From Mrakia gelida (lineage: Eukaryota; Basidiomycota; Tremellomycetes; Cystofilobasidiales; Mrakiaceae): a stretch of DNA of 64,000 nucleotides. Below the pieces are notes generated by a model. That model ran no database searches. It saw only the letters and a list, made by a program, of their open reading frames with translations, and was not told the DNA's origin. Numbering within the stretch: position 1 is the stretch's first letter; every line of letters starts with the position of its first letter. This document shows positions 54,377 through 64,000 of the stretch, in pieces. The stretch is taken from the NCBI GenBank assembly GCA_024345305.1, contig BRON01000016.1, forward strand, positions 868,001 to 932,000. The letters are read 5' to 3'. A program made the position numbers and the translations under genes.

Positions 54377-54971
54377 GGTGAGTAGATCACTGCTGCTCTC
54401 GAGGGCTTCGCTCTGGCGTATCATTTCTTCTTCGATCCGCATCTGACCTCGTTTCTCCTTCCGCGTCCAGCTCGGATGCGCCGCGTCTTTGCCCATCGTT
54501 CTGAGCTTCTTTCTTGCCTCATAGACAAGTCATCACCTCCTTTCTTCGTTTACATGCTACTCTTCCACCTTCACCCTGCTATTCGACACTCTGTTTCTTT
54601 CGATCGTTCAGAGCTCTTCTCGTCGCCCCTCGTCCTGGCTTCAATCTGCTCGCTGTCTTTCTTTTCGTAATCAGCGTTCTGAGTTGATACTAAAAAAAAA
54701 GTCTCTCAGTAGTAGAGCCTTCCAGTGCACTGCGAGTCCGATGGACGATGATATCAGAACAGACGAAAAGACGGAGAGGAGGCGGACGCGTCGAGGGCAG
54801 GTCCCTGCTTCGCCAGTTCCTTTCCTACCTGCCTCTGCTATTTGACGTCGATGGGCCGGCCATCAAATTCACTAAGATGTGCGTAAGGGACATGGTATAC
54901 ATTCGATATGTGAGGAAGACGGCAGCGAGGGACTGAAGTTGAGCGGCGTCGTCGTCGACGCAACAACAAAC
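54377..54971. other. Intergenic stretch left of the inverted repeat
   Basis: An intron-like segment directly after the F-box-like stop (GTGAGT at 54379) may be a 3'-UTR intron. A 10-base A run lies near 54692. No gene is supported. Confidence 0.4.
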
Positions 54972-55056
54972 GAACCGAGGACCTCTCCGATGTTATCCTT
55001 TGCTATAAAGGGGACTTTCGCCCGAACGGAGTGAGATACCACTACATCAAGCACGC
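54972..55056 (-). pseudogene. Truncated tRNA-Pro(CGG) copy
   Basis: The minus strand matches the functional-looking tRNA at 62965 from the first base of the acceptor stem through the anticodon loop, its 30-nt intron and the T-stem up to GGTTC in the T loop. There homology stops, so the rest of the B box, the T-stem 3' side and the acceptor 3' side are missing. One D-arm base differs (GTGTAG versus ATGTAG). It cannot fold into a full tRNA. Confidence 0.85.
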
Positions 55057-55348
55057 CTGGAAGTAACTTTGTGACAACGAGTTCGGTCTAGGGTCCAGCA
55101 GGCTGAGTCGAGAAGCGATTGGTACGCGTCGCGTTTCGTTCGAGGTCGGAAACATCTTCCTCCCAAACACCTTCCTCCCCTCCCTTCTCGGGCACTCTTC
55201 TGGATCCTCTCTTCTCTTTCCGAGGAAGATTCTTTGCGGTTGGATAGAGTGAGTAGCTTGTTCAGTCAGAGTGGAGGAAAGGGTAGTGGTTGAACCGTCG
55301 GATGCGTCGCAGTTGGATCGATATGATGTCTCTCTTCGCTTCTCTCGC
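54972..55348. repeat. Left arm of a 0.38-kb inverted repeat
   Basis: The arm is the reverse complement of 62670-63049. Identity is near perfect over about 280 bp next to and including the tRNA part, and weaker at the distal end. The inner boundary fades near 55348; the outer boundary falls sharply inside the tRNA T loop. Confidence 0.85.
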
Positions 55349-56379
55349 TTTCAGTCCGTCCATGGGGAATCCAGGGTCTCTTTCTATCTTTTTGCTAGCT
55401 GCATCGACTCTTCGCAAACTGTTCTCGAAGGGATCAAAGTGGAGTCGGAGGAGGAGGTACCGCGACGCGACTTCGCTTTCGAAAGAGAAGCAATTTAATG
55501 TCAACCGTAGAGCAACGATTGATTGAAGTGGCTAACTCCGGGTAGACGAGGGAAGAAGTCGGTTCTCGGCGCGATCAAGAAAAGAGCTCTAGCTCAACGC
55601 AAGCAGACTGAGAAGGGAGAGGGAGAGGTCAGGTCCTCGAAGTGCCTTTCTCCCATCAAGAGCTCATCACCTCAAGATGCCAAGAGCCCAAAGACAGGTG
55701 TGGAAAAATGGAGTGCAGCTTCTCAAAGATATCGCCAGAGGGACGAAGGAGCCGAGAAGGAAAGCGAGAAGATTCGAGACGCGTCGGGATCGACCGCGTG
55801 TTTCTGAACGTCTCAGTCACTCGAGAGTAACTTCGCCGGAGTGGGCGGAGTGAGAAAGCCATTATCTTACGTGTATCTGCAACTCGAAGTCCGACCGAGA
55901 TACCTATGAAGCTGGACGAAAGTCCAGTGAGCGACTGATCCGTCCGGCTTTTCGCGATTCGCCTCTACTCTGCCCTCTCGCTATGATGCACGATTCAGAT
56001 TCTGGCTGAGAGTCTCTGCACTCAGCTAGAAACTCTGCGATTTCGACTCTTTGAACCATCGAGGAAGATCCAGAAATCAGCCGCCTCGACGATCGTTCAC
56101 TTCGATCTTCTCCGAGCTCGCCGTCCTGTTCGACTCCGATCAACCTCTCTTCGACCTTCTTCTCCCCAAACACCAGCTCCTTGCGAGGTCGACTCTGTGA
56201 TCAAGTCCATCAAGCTCTCCTCTCGCTCCTCTTTCACCCTCACCGACTATCCCCAGCCAAAACCATCTTCTCAGCAGCTCGCCTCCCCTCGAAGCAGAAA
56301 CAACAGTCGTCAGCTCCAAGCTCGACCCTCCTTCCCTCCCTTCTCTCTTCTCTTCTAGCGCCACTTATCCATCTCAAGG
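55349..56379. other. Region between the left repeat arm and the chromodomain gene
   Basis: A plus-strand frame at 55523-55807 (MKWLTPGRRGKKSVLGAIKK..., Lys/Arg/Ser-rich) has mixed, protein-like composition but no splice context or known motif; it could be a relic exon. The rest is ordinary intergenic sequence with a CT-rich promoter-like part from 56200 to the next ATG. Confidence 0.35.
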
Positions 56380-59300
56380 ATGTCTCCCATCGATGACTGG
56401 ACCTCTGATGAAGACGAAGCCGAGTTGGGAGATCCTGAAGATCCAGCGGCCAACTACGAAGTCGGTGACTCCTTTGAAAGCTCGAGCTCACCTCTCCTTC
56501 CCTTCCTCCCTCCTTCTCTTTCAAATCGAGCTCACCTCCGTCCTCGCCTCCATCTTCAGATTGGATCCTCGAAGCGAACTACAGGAGTAGGGGCTCTCAG
56601 GGTAGAGGCTGGGTGAGTATCGTAGATCCTAGGCTCGCTCTCTAAGAAGAGGAAAAGAACGGAGGAAGGAAATCGAAGCTGACCTTCTGCCATCTGTCTC
56701 GTTCGTCCTCCTCCTGCAGTACTACCTAGTCAAGGTCAGCAGCTCAGCCGCATCTTCAGAATGCTCAGACCACTGATCCCAGTTTGCATCTCTTCCCAGT
56801 GGGCTGGATGGAAAAACTCAGCCAACACGTCAGTCCTCGTCTTCTTCTCCTCTCCTCGAGCCCCCTCGCTGACCTCGTCGCTTTCGCTTCGAACAGAGAG
56901 GAGCCCAAAGCGTCCTTCATGGGATCAGAACAGATGTAAGCACACGGCCAGCCCACTCCCAACCCAACCAGCCGCTGACTTAAGCTTCCTTCAGGCCGGC
57001 GAAGTTCTGGAAGGCTCTCAGATCTGGGTTCGAGCCCGACAGGAACGCTGGCGACCCTCTCAATCGATATACGACTCCTCCTCACCTCCTTGGTTAGTAT
57101 CATGCTCGATCCTTATGATCCCATCCCACTTGGCTGACTGTTCATCTCACCATCGCTCTTTGATGCACAGAGAAATGGGTCGACGAGGCCAGGAAGAGTC
57201 GACGCGAGAGGAACGCCGCTCGTCGAACTCAGGTCTCGAAGTCGAAGGTACTTGCTTCCTCTCCCGACCTCTGACGGTCTTACCCGCAACTGATCTTACT
57301 TGATTTCTCTGCCGACAGGGAAAGAAGAGAGCCGCCGTCTCTTCGTCGGAGGAGGAGGAATCGTCGTCAGCGGAATCATCGTCCTCGGAATCATCGTCCT
57401 CGGAAGAGGACTCGCCACCACCTCCACCACCGCCGCCGAAGAAGCAGAAGCAGGTCAGGAAGGAATCTCCCAAGCCAGTCAAGAGGGTTCAGGGTCGACC
57501 GAGTTTCGTCCCGAGCCCAAGGAAGCAGACGAGGGTGATTCGTGAGTTCGTTCCCTCCGATCTCACGCGTCTTTTTCCAGCCGCCCATTGATTGGCCTCG
57601 TTCTCGTTCGCAGTCGATGCATCGGATTCTGAAGAGGAGGATGTTCCTCTGATACTTGCTCGGAAGGTTGCTTCACCGGTTGCATCAGGCTCTCGACAAG
57701 GTTCGTTCTCGTTTCGTCGCCTTTTGAGCTTTAGCCCTTAACTCACTCGCTCGCTCTCCGTTCGTTCTCGAAGCTCCCAACCCCCAACCTCTCGCAGACT
57801 CTCCCACCGCTCCCGTAGCTACTCCATCCTCTTCAAAACGTGGAGAACAACTCTTCCGACCTGCCACTCCTCCTTCGCCCAAACGCGAGCCCACCTCTCC
57901 CTCTCCTCCGCCACCTCCTCCCGTCAGTCCAATCAAACGCATCGTCGTTCGACCCCTCGTCAAACCACCACCTCCTGCTCCACCACCACCACCACCTCCC
58001 ACTCTTCCGGTGAAACGAGCCGAGCCGATCCCTCCAGCAGCAGCTTCCAAGCCGTCCACAATCAAGAAGGAGAAGGTCGCCGTCGCGTCGTCGGCCGAGA
58101 AGGTTCAACGCGTCGCCCCAGCAGCAGCACCGAGGAAGACGACGGAGCAGGAGAAACTGGATTCCTCTCTGAGGAGACTTCTGGTGTCTGTTGCTTCGGC
58201 AGGTCCTTCCTCGTCAGCGACGTCGGCGAATCACCCAAGACCTCCGCCGTCGAAAGCGAACGGAAGGCAGGCAGCTCAACAGTTCGTCCTCTGTCCCTCG
58301 TATTCGAGCGAGCTTCGATGAACGAGGTTACTGTGCTTACACGCTGTCCTTCCTTCAGACCTTCGAAACCTCTTCCAGCCAGACCGTCGAATCCTCTTAC
58401 CTCGAATCCCCTCGGAGTCGCGTCTTCGTCGCGTCCACTTCCTCCTCTTCTTCTCCCATCGAAACCACCCACCACCTCTATCAACCTCTTCCTCCGACGA
58501 GCCTCCTCTTCGCCTCAGCCCCTCGGTACCGTCGACATTCTGGACATCACACCTCAACGATCACCTTCCTCCCAACCCTCGCTCGAAACGATCTTCGCTC
58601 GCTCCAAACCCAGCGCATCGACGCTCATGGACGTCGTCCTCGAGCAGACGTTCACGGTTTACCGAGCTGCCGTGATATTTGCGACTCGTCCACGAGTAGT
58701 GCAGTGGTGCCGAGTGGTTGCTGAAGGAGAGGGAAGTGTCGAGGAGAGAGGGAAGAGGGAGGAAAGCTTCGAGAAGATGGCTTGGTGGTTGGAGCACTCG
58801 AGCGACGGAGGATCGGTGAGTTCAGGGATGTCTCGATCGACTTCGTACTACCATGAGATCACTCATATCGACCTCGATTACATCCTCGCAGATCTCAATC
58901 GCCTACATCCCCCACTCCCCTTTCGCTTTCGTCGTCCTCCCTCGATCCTCTCCACTCTGCACGGAGCTCGGAGCTCCACCTCAACTACGGGATCGATACT
59001 CCAAGGAATCTCTCGTTGGTGCACTCCTCTTTCTCAGTCGTCCAACTCTTCCTCGACCAGATCCGAAGGTTGAGTTCAGAGTCGACGTGTCGCGTACGTC
59101 CTCTCTTTTCCGCCTTTCGTCCTCGCTCTTCTTCCCCTTTTTCGCGTCTCTGACCCACTCTTCTTATTTACAGTCGATCGATGGGGAATTAGAGGTCTCT
59201 TCGTCAACGAGCTTCGAGGTCTTCAGTCGGTCGCTATCTTCGCTCCTCGCTCCCAGAACGGAACCTCTCTCCCTGGAATCGCGACTTTGGAAGGTCTCTT

Positions 59301-60639
59301 GACTCAAGACCCGAGCCCGAAGCTCCCATCTCGAGGAACGGAGGTCCTTTCCCTCCATCCAGGAATGCTCGAACTCGTCTCGACGCCCGTCGTCTTGATG
59401 CACAACTCGATGGCGATCTGGACCCTACCGAGCGTCGTCGAGCTGAGGAAGGAAAACACGAGGTTCTTCTCGTTCGGTTTGGCAAAGGAGATCTTTGGTG
59501 AGCCAATATCTCGACCCTATTATTCTGTCTGGAGCGCTGACCCGCTCTCTCGCTTCTCTCAGTCCCTTCGGAACACTCCCAGTTCAGAGAGTTTGGAGTT
59601 GGGAGGAAGCTCCTCGTCGCCCTTTCTCCCTCGACTCTTCTGGATCAGGTTGAGCTCATCAACCTCAAGCTGGTGCGTTCAGACTCTTTCCTCTAAGAGC
59701 TCGAACTGGAACTGACCTCTCCGCTCTCTCTTCCTCCCTTCTCAGCTGCCCCTTCTTCGTCGTCTGCCCAACGAAGCTCGCGTCGTCCTTCATCCGTCGA
59801 CCATCCTCTACCTCAACTCCATCTGCACTGCTATCAAGTCAGTCTTCTCAGTTTTGCTCCCCTTTGAGTCTCTCCAAGCTGATCCTCCCTCGTTCGTTTC
59901 TCTTGCAGCTCCAGCAAGCAGGCTACCCTTGATCTTCTTCGCACGTCTTGTCGTTTCGGTTCCAACACCTCCGGCTTGTTCTCCGTCTCAGGACCAGAAC
60001 CGTTCGTCTCTCTTTCCCCTCTTCTCGTAACTCCTTCTTTCTCTATACTGACATCTGCTTTCTCGACAGACCTAATCCCTCCCTCGAGCCTCTTCTCGTC
60101 GCGCGAAACCTCCAACTCGACAAGTCTCTCGCGTCGGCCATCACTTTTCCTCAGGTAGTTCTCGCTTGCCAGACTTACTGTTCGGAAGAAGGAGCGAGGG
60201 ATATCAGGACTTTTGACGAGGGGCATGCCACGGTCGACGCCCTTCGAACTTTGAGAGCTGCTTCGTGAGCTGCTCTTCGATTCGACTTCGAGACGCGACG
60301 AGCGATCAGATCAGCTCACCCTTTCTTCCCTTCGTTCCGTTCAGATCCCATCCTTCACGCCTGGAGGTGAGCAATCCTTGGCTCTCTCTATCTCTCGACT
60401 TGCGAAGATTGCTGACCTCCCTCCCTTCTCGTCTTCCAGGAATACCGTCGTTTCGTCGTCGTCGGCGAGGTCAAGACGTCTCCCTCCGGCGAGTCGTTCA
60501 CTAGAGGGGTGAGTCTGTTTCATCTCGTCTCTTTTCCTTGAGACACCGAAGGCTGACTCGAACTTCGTTTCTCCCGGTTTCTCTACAGTTGGAACAAGCG
60601 TCGTTGTCTGCCCTCGTCGAGGAACTGAGCAGGCGTTGA
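56380..60639 (+). CDS. Chromodomain protein with long disordered middle, probable chromatin reader
   Basis: After an acidic start (MSPIDDWTSDEDEAELGDPE) a chromodomain is assembled from small exons: ANYEVDWILEANYRSRG, YYLVK (a 15-nt exon), WAGWKNSANTEEP, AKFWKALRSGFEPDRNAGDP. It fits the chromodomain layout (Y/V at the start, KWxGW core), which typically binds methylated histone tails. A Ser/Glu and poly-Pro region with Lys/Arg patches follows (KSKGKKRAAVSSSEEEE; SPIKRIVVRPLVKPPPP). The C-terminal half is globular: TLMDVVLEQTFTVYRAAVIF, FVVLPRSSPLCTELGAPPQL, GMLELVSTPVVLMHNSMAIW, LPLLRRLPNEARVVLHPSTI and VVLACQTYCSEEGARDIRTF, ending ALVEELSRR. No known domain is recognised there. About 17 exons are read. 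Resemblance to Chp1-like or other heterochromatin proteins is possible but unproven. Confidence 0.65.
56720..56734 (+). other. 15-nt microexon encoding the chromodomain core YYLVK
   Basis: Bounded by a CTCCTGCAG acceptor and a GTCAGC donor. It completes GRGW-YYLVK-WAGWKNS, the conserved chromodomain strand. Confidence 0.7.
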
Positions 60640-60932
60640 GGAGGGAGGAGGCCGAGGGAGAGCAGCAGAGGAGTCGAAGTTTCTCCTCCTCAAACACACG
60701 ATCTCGCATAGCTCTTACTTGCTTACGACCCTTCACGAACACTTGATGATACACTACACTTCGCGTCTCCTTCTCAAGAACCCTGCATGCGCTGTTCTAA
60801 AAAGAAAGACGAGTTCTCGGTTCTAGACGGAACCAAGTTGATCCTTCTCTTCAAAGCTCGATTCTTCAATTCGCTGCATCCTGCCGCAAACCACGACTCC
60901 CTCAGTTCCATCAACCTCAAAGAATCTTCATC

Positions 60933-62252
60933 ATGTCCACTTCCATCCCGACCCTCGATGCTCAGCCTGTCACCTTCGAGAACTTTGCGCCTTACGGAGA
61001 TCGTGAGTTCAGCTTCGGGCGTCGAGCTCACTCTTCCCTCCTTCCCGTTTCGAGCTCGGTTCTTTCCCTCCCTTCCCTTCCCTTTACCCTCCTTCTTTCT
61101 CAGCTCTAAGGCTTCGAAGCCATACTCCTCGTCCCTTCGTGTTTTCTTCTGAGAGTCCGAGCTGATCTATCGCTCCTTCTTGGGCTTCGTTCGGTGCAGT
61201 CATCCAAGGATCCTCCGACCCTTCATCGGTTCCCTCCCGGCTCGTCGTTAACAGCGTTCCCAACCCCATCCCTGCCTTCAAGTACAACCGAATGAGTCCT
61301 ATCGTCTCCAGTAAGTGCCGAACCGCCTGCTTTTCGGCTCTGCTTCGTATCGAGCTTGCTCGCGGTTCTGTTTGGTTGAAGAAGAGCAAGCTCGGCGGAA
61401 TCCCTCCTCCTCGAGCTCAACACCAGCAAACCACTCCTGCCTCTCCCACAGAACGACTCACAACTCGATCTAACTCTCTTTCATTCTCTCCTCTTCAGCC
61501 TACCCCCAAGACGACTTGAACCCAGCTCCCGTCACCGCTATCTTCGTCTTCCGAGCCACTCCTCCTCCTGGTCTCGCCGCTGGATCGACCTACGAGGTCA
61601 GGATGTTCGAGCGACACGCTGCGACTACTCAGGCTTTCATCCCTATGGCTCGAGGAGAGTGGGGAGGAGGAATCGGAGAGCCCAAGCTGGAAGGAACGGG
61701 AGGGATGGTCGTGCTCGCTGCCCTCAACGGACCTGGTGAGTCTGCTCTCTTTTCCATCGCCCGCGGAAGAAGCACGATAGATACGGTGCTTCGGTCTTCT
61801 CAGCTTCGGAAGGGTGAAGGAGCGAGAGCTAATATCTCTCGGTCTCTTCTTCTCGGACGCGTTCAGACGACAAGCCCGACTTCTCGACGCTGAAGGCTTT
61901 CCTGACTTCTCCCTCTCAGGGAGTCGCTTACCACGCCGGCGTGAGTCTCTACCATCTGCTCCATATCCTTGCGTCTCGGAGTACTGACCCCTTATCGTTC
62001 TCTATGGCTTCGTCAACAGATCTGGCGTGAGTCTCGCGTCGTCGTTCCTTCCATCCTCGCTCGACTCCGTTCTGACCCTTATCTTTTCTCCCCACAGACC
62101 ATTCGATGCTCTCACTGACTCCCACCGACTACGCTGGAGTTGACACCCAGATCACTCAGAACTCAAGCCTCAAGATCGATTGCGAAGCGCTTCGACGCAC
62201 CGCCGACGAGGAGCCTTTCCTTTACGTTCGAGTCCCAAAATTCTTGTCTTGA
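60933..62252 (+). CDS. DAL3: Ureidoglycolate lyase (AllA/Dal3 family)
   Basis: The enzyme splits ureidoglycolate into glyoxylate and urea, the last step of purine-derived allantoin breakdown. The N-terminus is MSTSIPTLDAQPVTFENFAP followed by YGD-LIQGSSDPSSV. Then come FKYNRMSPIVS, AIFVFRATPPPG, STYEVRMFERHAATTQAFIP and VVLAALNGPDDKPDFSTLKA. The segment GVAYHAGIWHHSMLSLTP contains the 'G.WHH' signature. The end is ITQNSSLKIDCEALRRTADE...RVPKFLS. About seven exons are used, one of only 7 nt (62020-62026). No other allantoin-pathway gene lies nearby. Confidence 0.87.
62020..62026 (+). other. 7-nt microexon (ATCTGGC) in DAL3
   Basis: Flanked by a TCAACAG acceptor and a GTGAGT donor. It encodes I-W and the first base of H in HAGIWHHSM. 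Without it the signature and the frame are lost. Confidence 0.8.
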
Positions 62253-62669
62253 TCTGCTCTTTCTTAGCTGCCGTTTAGTTGTATCGATGCTCGCTGGAGT
62301 CCATAAAACCTCGTCCAAAAGAAAGATCAGAAGTGCCCCGTGGAAAGAGGGAAAGAAGCGAGCGCTCGTTCGAAACGAGACTCGTCCAGCCGCTTTACTT
62401 ACCTCTTTCCATGCTCTTCTCCGCAGAAGAGATACAAAGGAGTCAGAAACTTCATCATCACTTTTGGAGCTCGAAACGGACACCTCGGACCTCGGAGGAT
62501 CAGCTTGCAACGGGTGCTGCACGAGGGACGTCGGACGAAGAGTCGCGTCGGGTCACTGTCATCCCTCCTCCACACTGCTCACAGACTTCGCCTGTTTCTA
62601 GGAAGTCATCTGCGAAGTGAGTCTACTCTGATAGGGAAGCTTAAGGTTCTCTGCTGATGAGATGAGAGT
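62253..62669. other. 3' flank of DAL3 up to the right repeat arm
   Basis: No gene is supported. It holds the DAL3 3' UTR; the frames seen are short and lack motifs. Confidence 0.4.
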
Positions 62670-63049
62670 AAGAGAAGCGAAGAGAGGCGACGTCGAATCA
62701 ACCCAAGTCGCGCGACACATCCGACGGTTCAACCACTACCCTTCCTCCCCTCTGACTGACCGAGTGACACACCCTCTCCAACCACAGATGATCTTCCTCG
62801 GAAAAAGAAGAGAGGATCCAGAAGAGTGCCCGAGAAGGGAGGGGAGGAAGGTGTTTGGGAGGAAGATGTTTCCGACCTCGAACGAAACGCGACGCGTACC
62901 AATCGCTTCTCGACTCAGCCTGCTGGACCCTAGACCGAGCTCGTTGTCACAAAGTTACTTCCAGGCGTGCTTGGTGTAGTGGTATCTCACTCCGTTCGGG
63001 CGAAAGTCCCCTTTATAGCAAAGGATAACATCGGAGAGGTCCTCGGTTC
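62670..63049. repeat. Right arm of the inverted repeat
   Basis: Reverse complement of 54972-55348. It covers the 5' flank and the first part of the complete tRNA-Pro gene. The arms face each other across about 7.3 kb that carries the chromodomain gene and DAL3. Confidence 0.85.
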
Positions 63050-63065
63050 AATCCCGGGAGTGCGC
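62965..63065 (+). tRNA. tP(CGG): tRNA-Pro (anticodon CGG) with 30-nt intron
   Basis: The acceptor stem pairs GCGTGCT with AGTGCGC (two wobble pairs). The D arm contains TGGTGTAGTGGTAT. The anticodon stem pairs CTCCG with CGGAG; the loop begins TTCGGG, so the anticodon is CGG at 62997-62999. A 30-nt intron (63001-63030) sits at the usual place, one base 3' of the anticodon. The T arm is CTCGG/TTCAATC/CCGGG, and the B box GGTTCAATCC is intact. CCA is not encoded, as expected for a nuclear gene. A T5 run follows directly. Confidence 0.88.
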
Positions 63066-63066
63066 C

Positions 63067-63071
63067 TTTTT
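63067..63071 (+). terminator. RNA polymerase III terminator (T5)
   Basis: TTTTT starts two bases after the last base of the tRNA-Pro acceptor stem, as is usual for pol III genes. Confidence 0.75.
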
Positions 63072-63289
63072 GGCTCTCGCGTCCTTCCGACGCGTCGCCT
63101 CCCTCGAGAACGTCAAAGACTCTTTTTGGTCTTCGTTCCTTTTACCCCATCCAGAGATGTTCACACCGCTCTACAAACCTCTCTGTAGCCCGCAACGAAC
63201 GGACGCGACAACTCTCATCTTCTTTCCTCGCTATTCAAACCGGAACGAGCGCAGAGACAGGGTTCTGATGATCCAGTTCTCAAGCCTCG

Positions 63290-64000
63290 TCATCTTTGAG
63301 AGGCAGCGCGCACGAAGCACCAAGTGAGTGAAACAAACATCCATCTCAAACCGCATCCAACGCGTTTCCCTGTGCGACCACGTTTCTCAACCAGCTCGTC
63401 CGTCCCTCGCTCCTCAATCACTCTCCTCGCACTCGTCCTCGTCTGGCTCCCATCCGTCCGACGCGTCATCCGATCCGGGAGTGAGGGCGTCGTCGGGGAA
63501 GCAGATGTCGTGGATCCTCCAGAAGAGGGGAAGAGGGAGATGGGTGAGATCCGCTCGAGGAACTTCGAGGGTGACGGCGCCGCTCTAAAGGTTAAGGAAG
63601 AAAACAAAGAGGGTCGTCAGCCGACGTCGACAGCGAAACCGAACAAGGACTAGCGAAGATGTATACTCACAGGTAAGGTCGACTCGTGAAGGCCTGGGAG
63701 GAACAATCGATGGGTCTGGAGGATCTGCACGACGAGTTTCGACGGTCTTTCCTTCAAGGCGACGAGTGCGCATCTGACTCGTTCGGAGAGTTCGACCGAG
63801 GGGCTGAGGTGAGGAGGAAGGGTAGGATGAAGTGGGAGGATTCTGATGGGATCAAATTTGAGGGAGTGAGGATGTGAACAGTCTCCTGAGAGGAGAGAGT
63901 TAAGGTAGAGGTGGAAATTGAATCGACGCGTGTCCTCGTCCTCCTCCTTCGCGAGCTCGGCGAGTTCCTCGTCCGTGGAAAGTCTCTCGGAGGTGGATGT
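63290..64000 (-). CDS. Unidentified protein, C-terminal part (partial)
   Basis: The 5' end lies beyond the window. The visible upstream exon reads ERLSTDEELAELAKEEDEDT, RRFNFHLYLNSLLSGDCSHP, DPIRILPLHPTLPPHLSPSV, ERVRCALVALKERPSKLVVQ and FLPGLHESTLP. A GTGAGT...TTTAG intron (about 63586-63674) joins it to SGAVTLEVPRADLTHLPL, FWRIHDICFPDDALTPGSDD and a basic C-terminus ending FVRAASQR. The frame is clean and the composition protein-like, with helical amphipathic stretches, but no family is recognised. Confidence 0.6.

Noticed and set aside
55523..55807. A Lys/Ser-rich 94-codon frame as a separate small gene.
   Set aside because: No promoter, splice or homology support. It is mentioned only as a possible relic.

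Overview
The window is nuclear DNA of a GC-rich, intron-dense fungus. Nearly every gene is cut by short introns of about 50-190 bp that start GTGAGT, GTACGT or GTTCGT, carry a CTGAC branch point and end in CAG or TAG. Gene content (Atg5, Fes1, a fungal MAG1-type glycosylase, an Flc-type channel, a secreted LPMO-like protein) and the style of the introns suggest a basidiomycete yeast of the Pucciniomycotina, for example the Rhodotorula/Sporobolomyces/Leucosporidium group. That placement is inference; no rRNA or marker gene is present. All exon models were read by eye from splice signals and frame continuity, without transcripts.

Layout. 1-16.6 kb: the end of a TFIIIC-large-subunit-like gene, then a locus of MYND-finger genes. 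One divergent paralogue lies on the minus strand (809-2386). Two closely related plus-strand copies (2448-3708 and 14288-15549) each carry a break, and a third last-exon relic lies at 16.4 kb. The two related copies belong to a segmental duplication that also copied the 3' end of the neighbouring DNA glycosylase gene. Between the copies lie MAG1, an FG nucleoporin (Nup49/Nup58 type), mitochondrial pyruvate dehydrogenase kinase and an F-box-like gene.

16.8-33.9 kb: FES1 (Hsp70 exchange factor), an F-box-like gene, a membrane-anchored ubiquitin protease, a four-span membrane protein of unknown role, an ARO8-type aminotransferase, a second kind of MYND protein and a BAP31 homologue. 34-53 kb: a secreted LPMO-like protein, ATG5, a class I methyltransferase, an AIF/FSP1-like flavoprotein, an Flc/TRP-like channel and prenylcysteine oxidase.

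53-64 kb: an F-box-like gene, then an inverted repeat whose arms (54972-55348 and 62670-63049) each contain a tRNA-Pro(CGG) sequence. Only the right-hand tRNA is complete; the left breaks off inside the T loop. The repeat encloses a chromodomain protein gene and DAL3 (ureidoglycolate lyase). The window ends in the 3' part of an unidentified minus-strand gene.

The genes are mostly unlinked housekeeping functions and do not form a pathway cluster. The notable features are structural: a MYND gene family showing duplication and decay, the tRNA-bearing inverted repeat, microexons down to 5 nt, GC-AG introns, frequent GTTCGT donors, and about forty copies of the palindrome GACGCGTC, mostly in introns and intergenic DNA.
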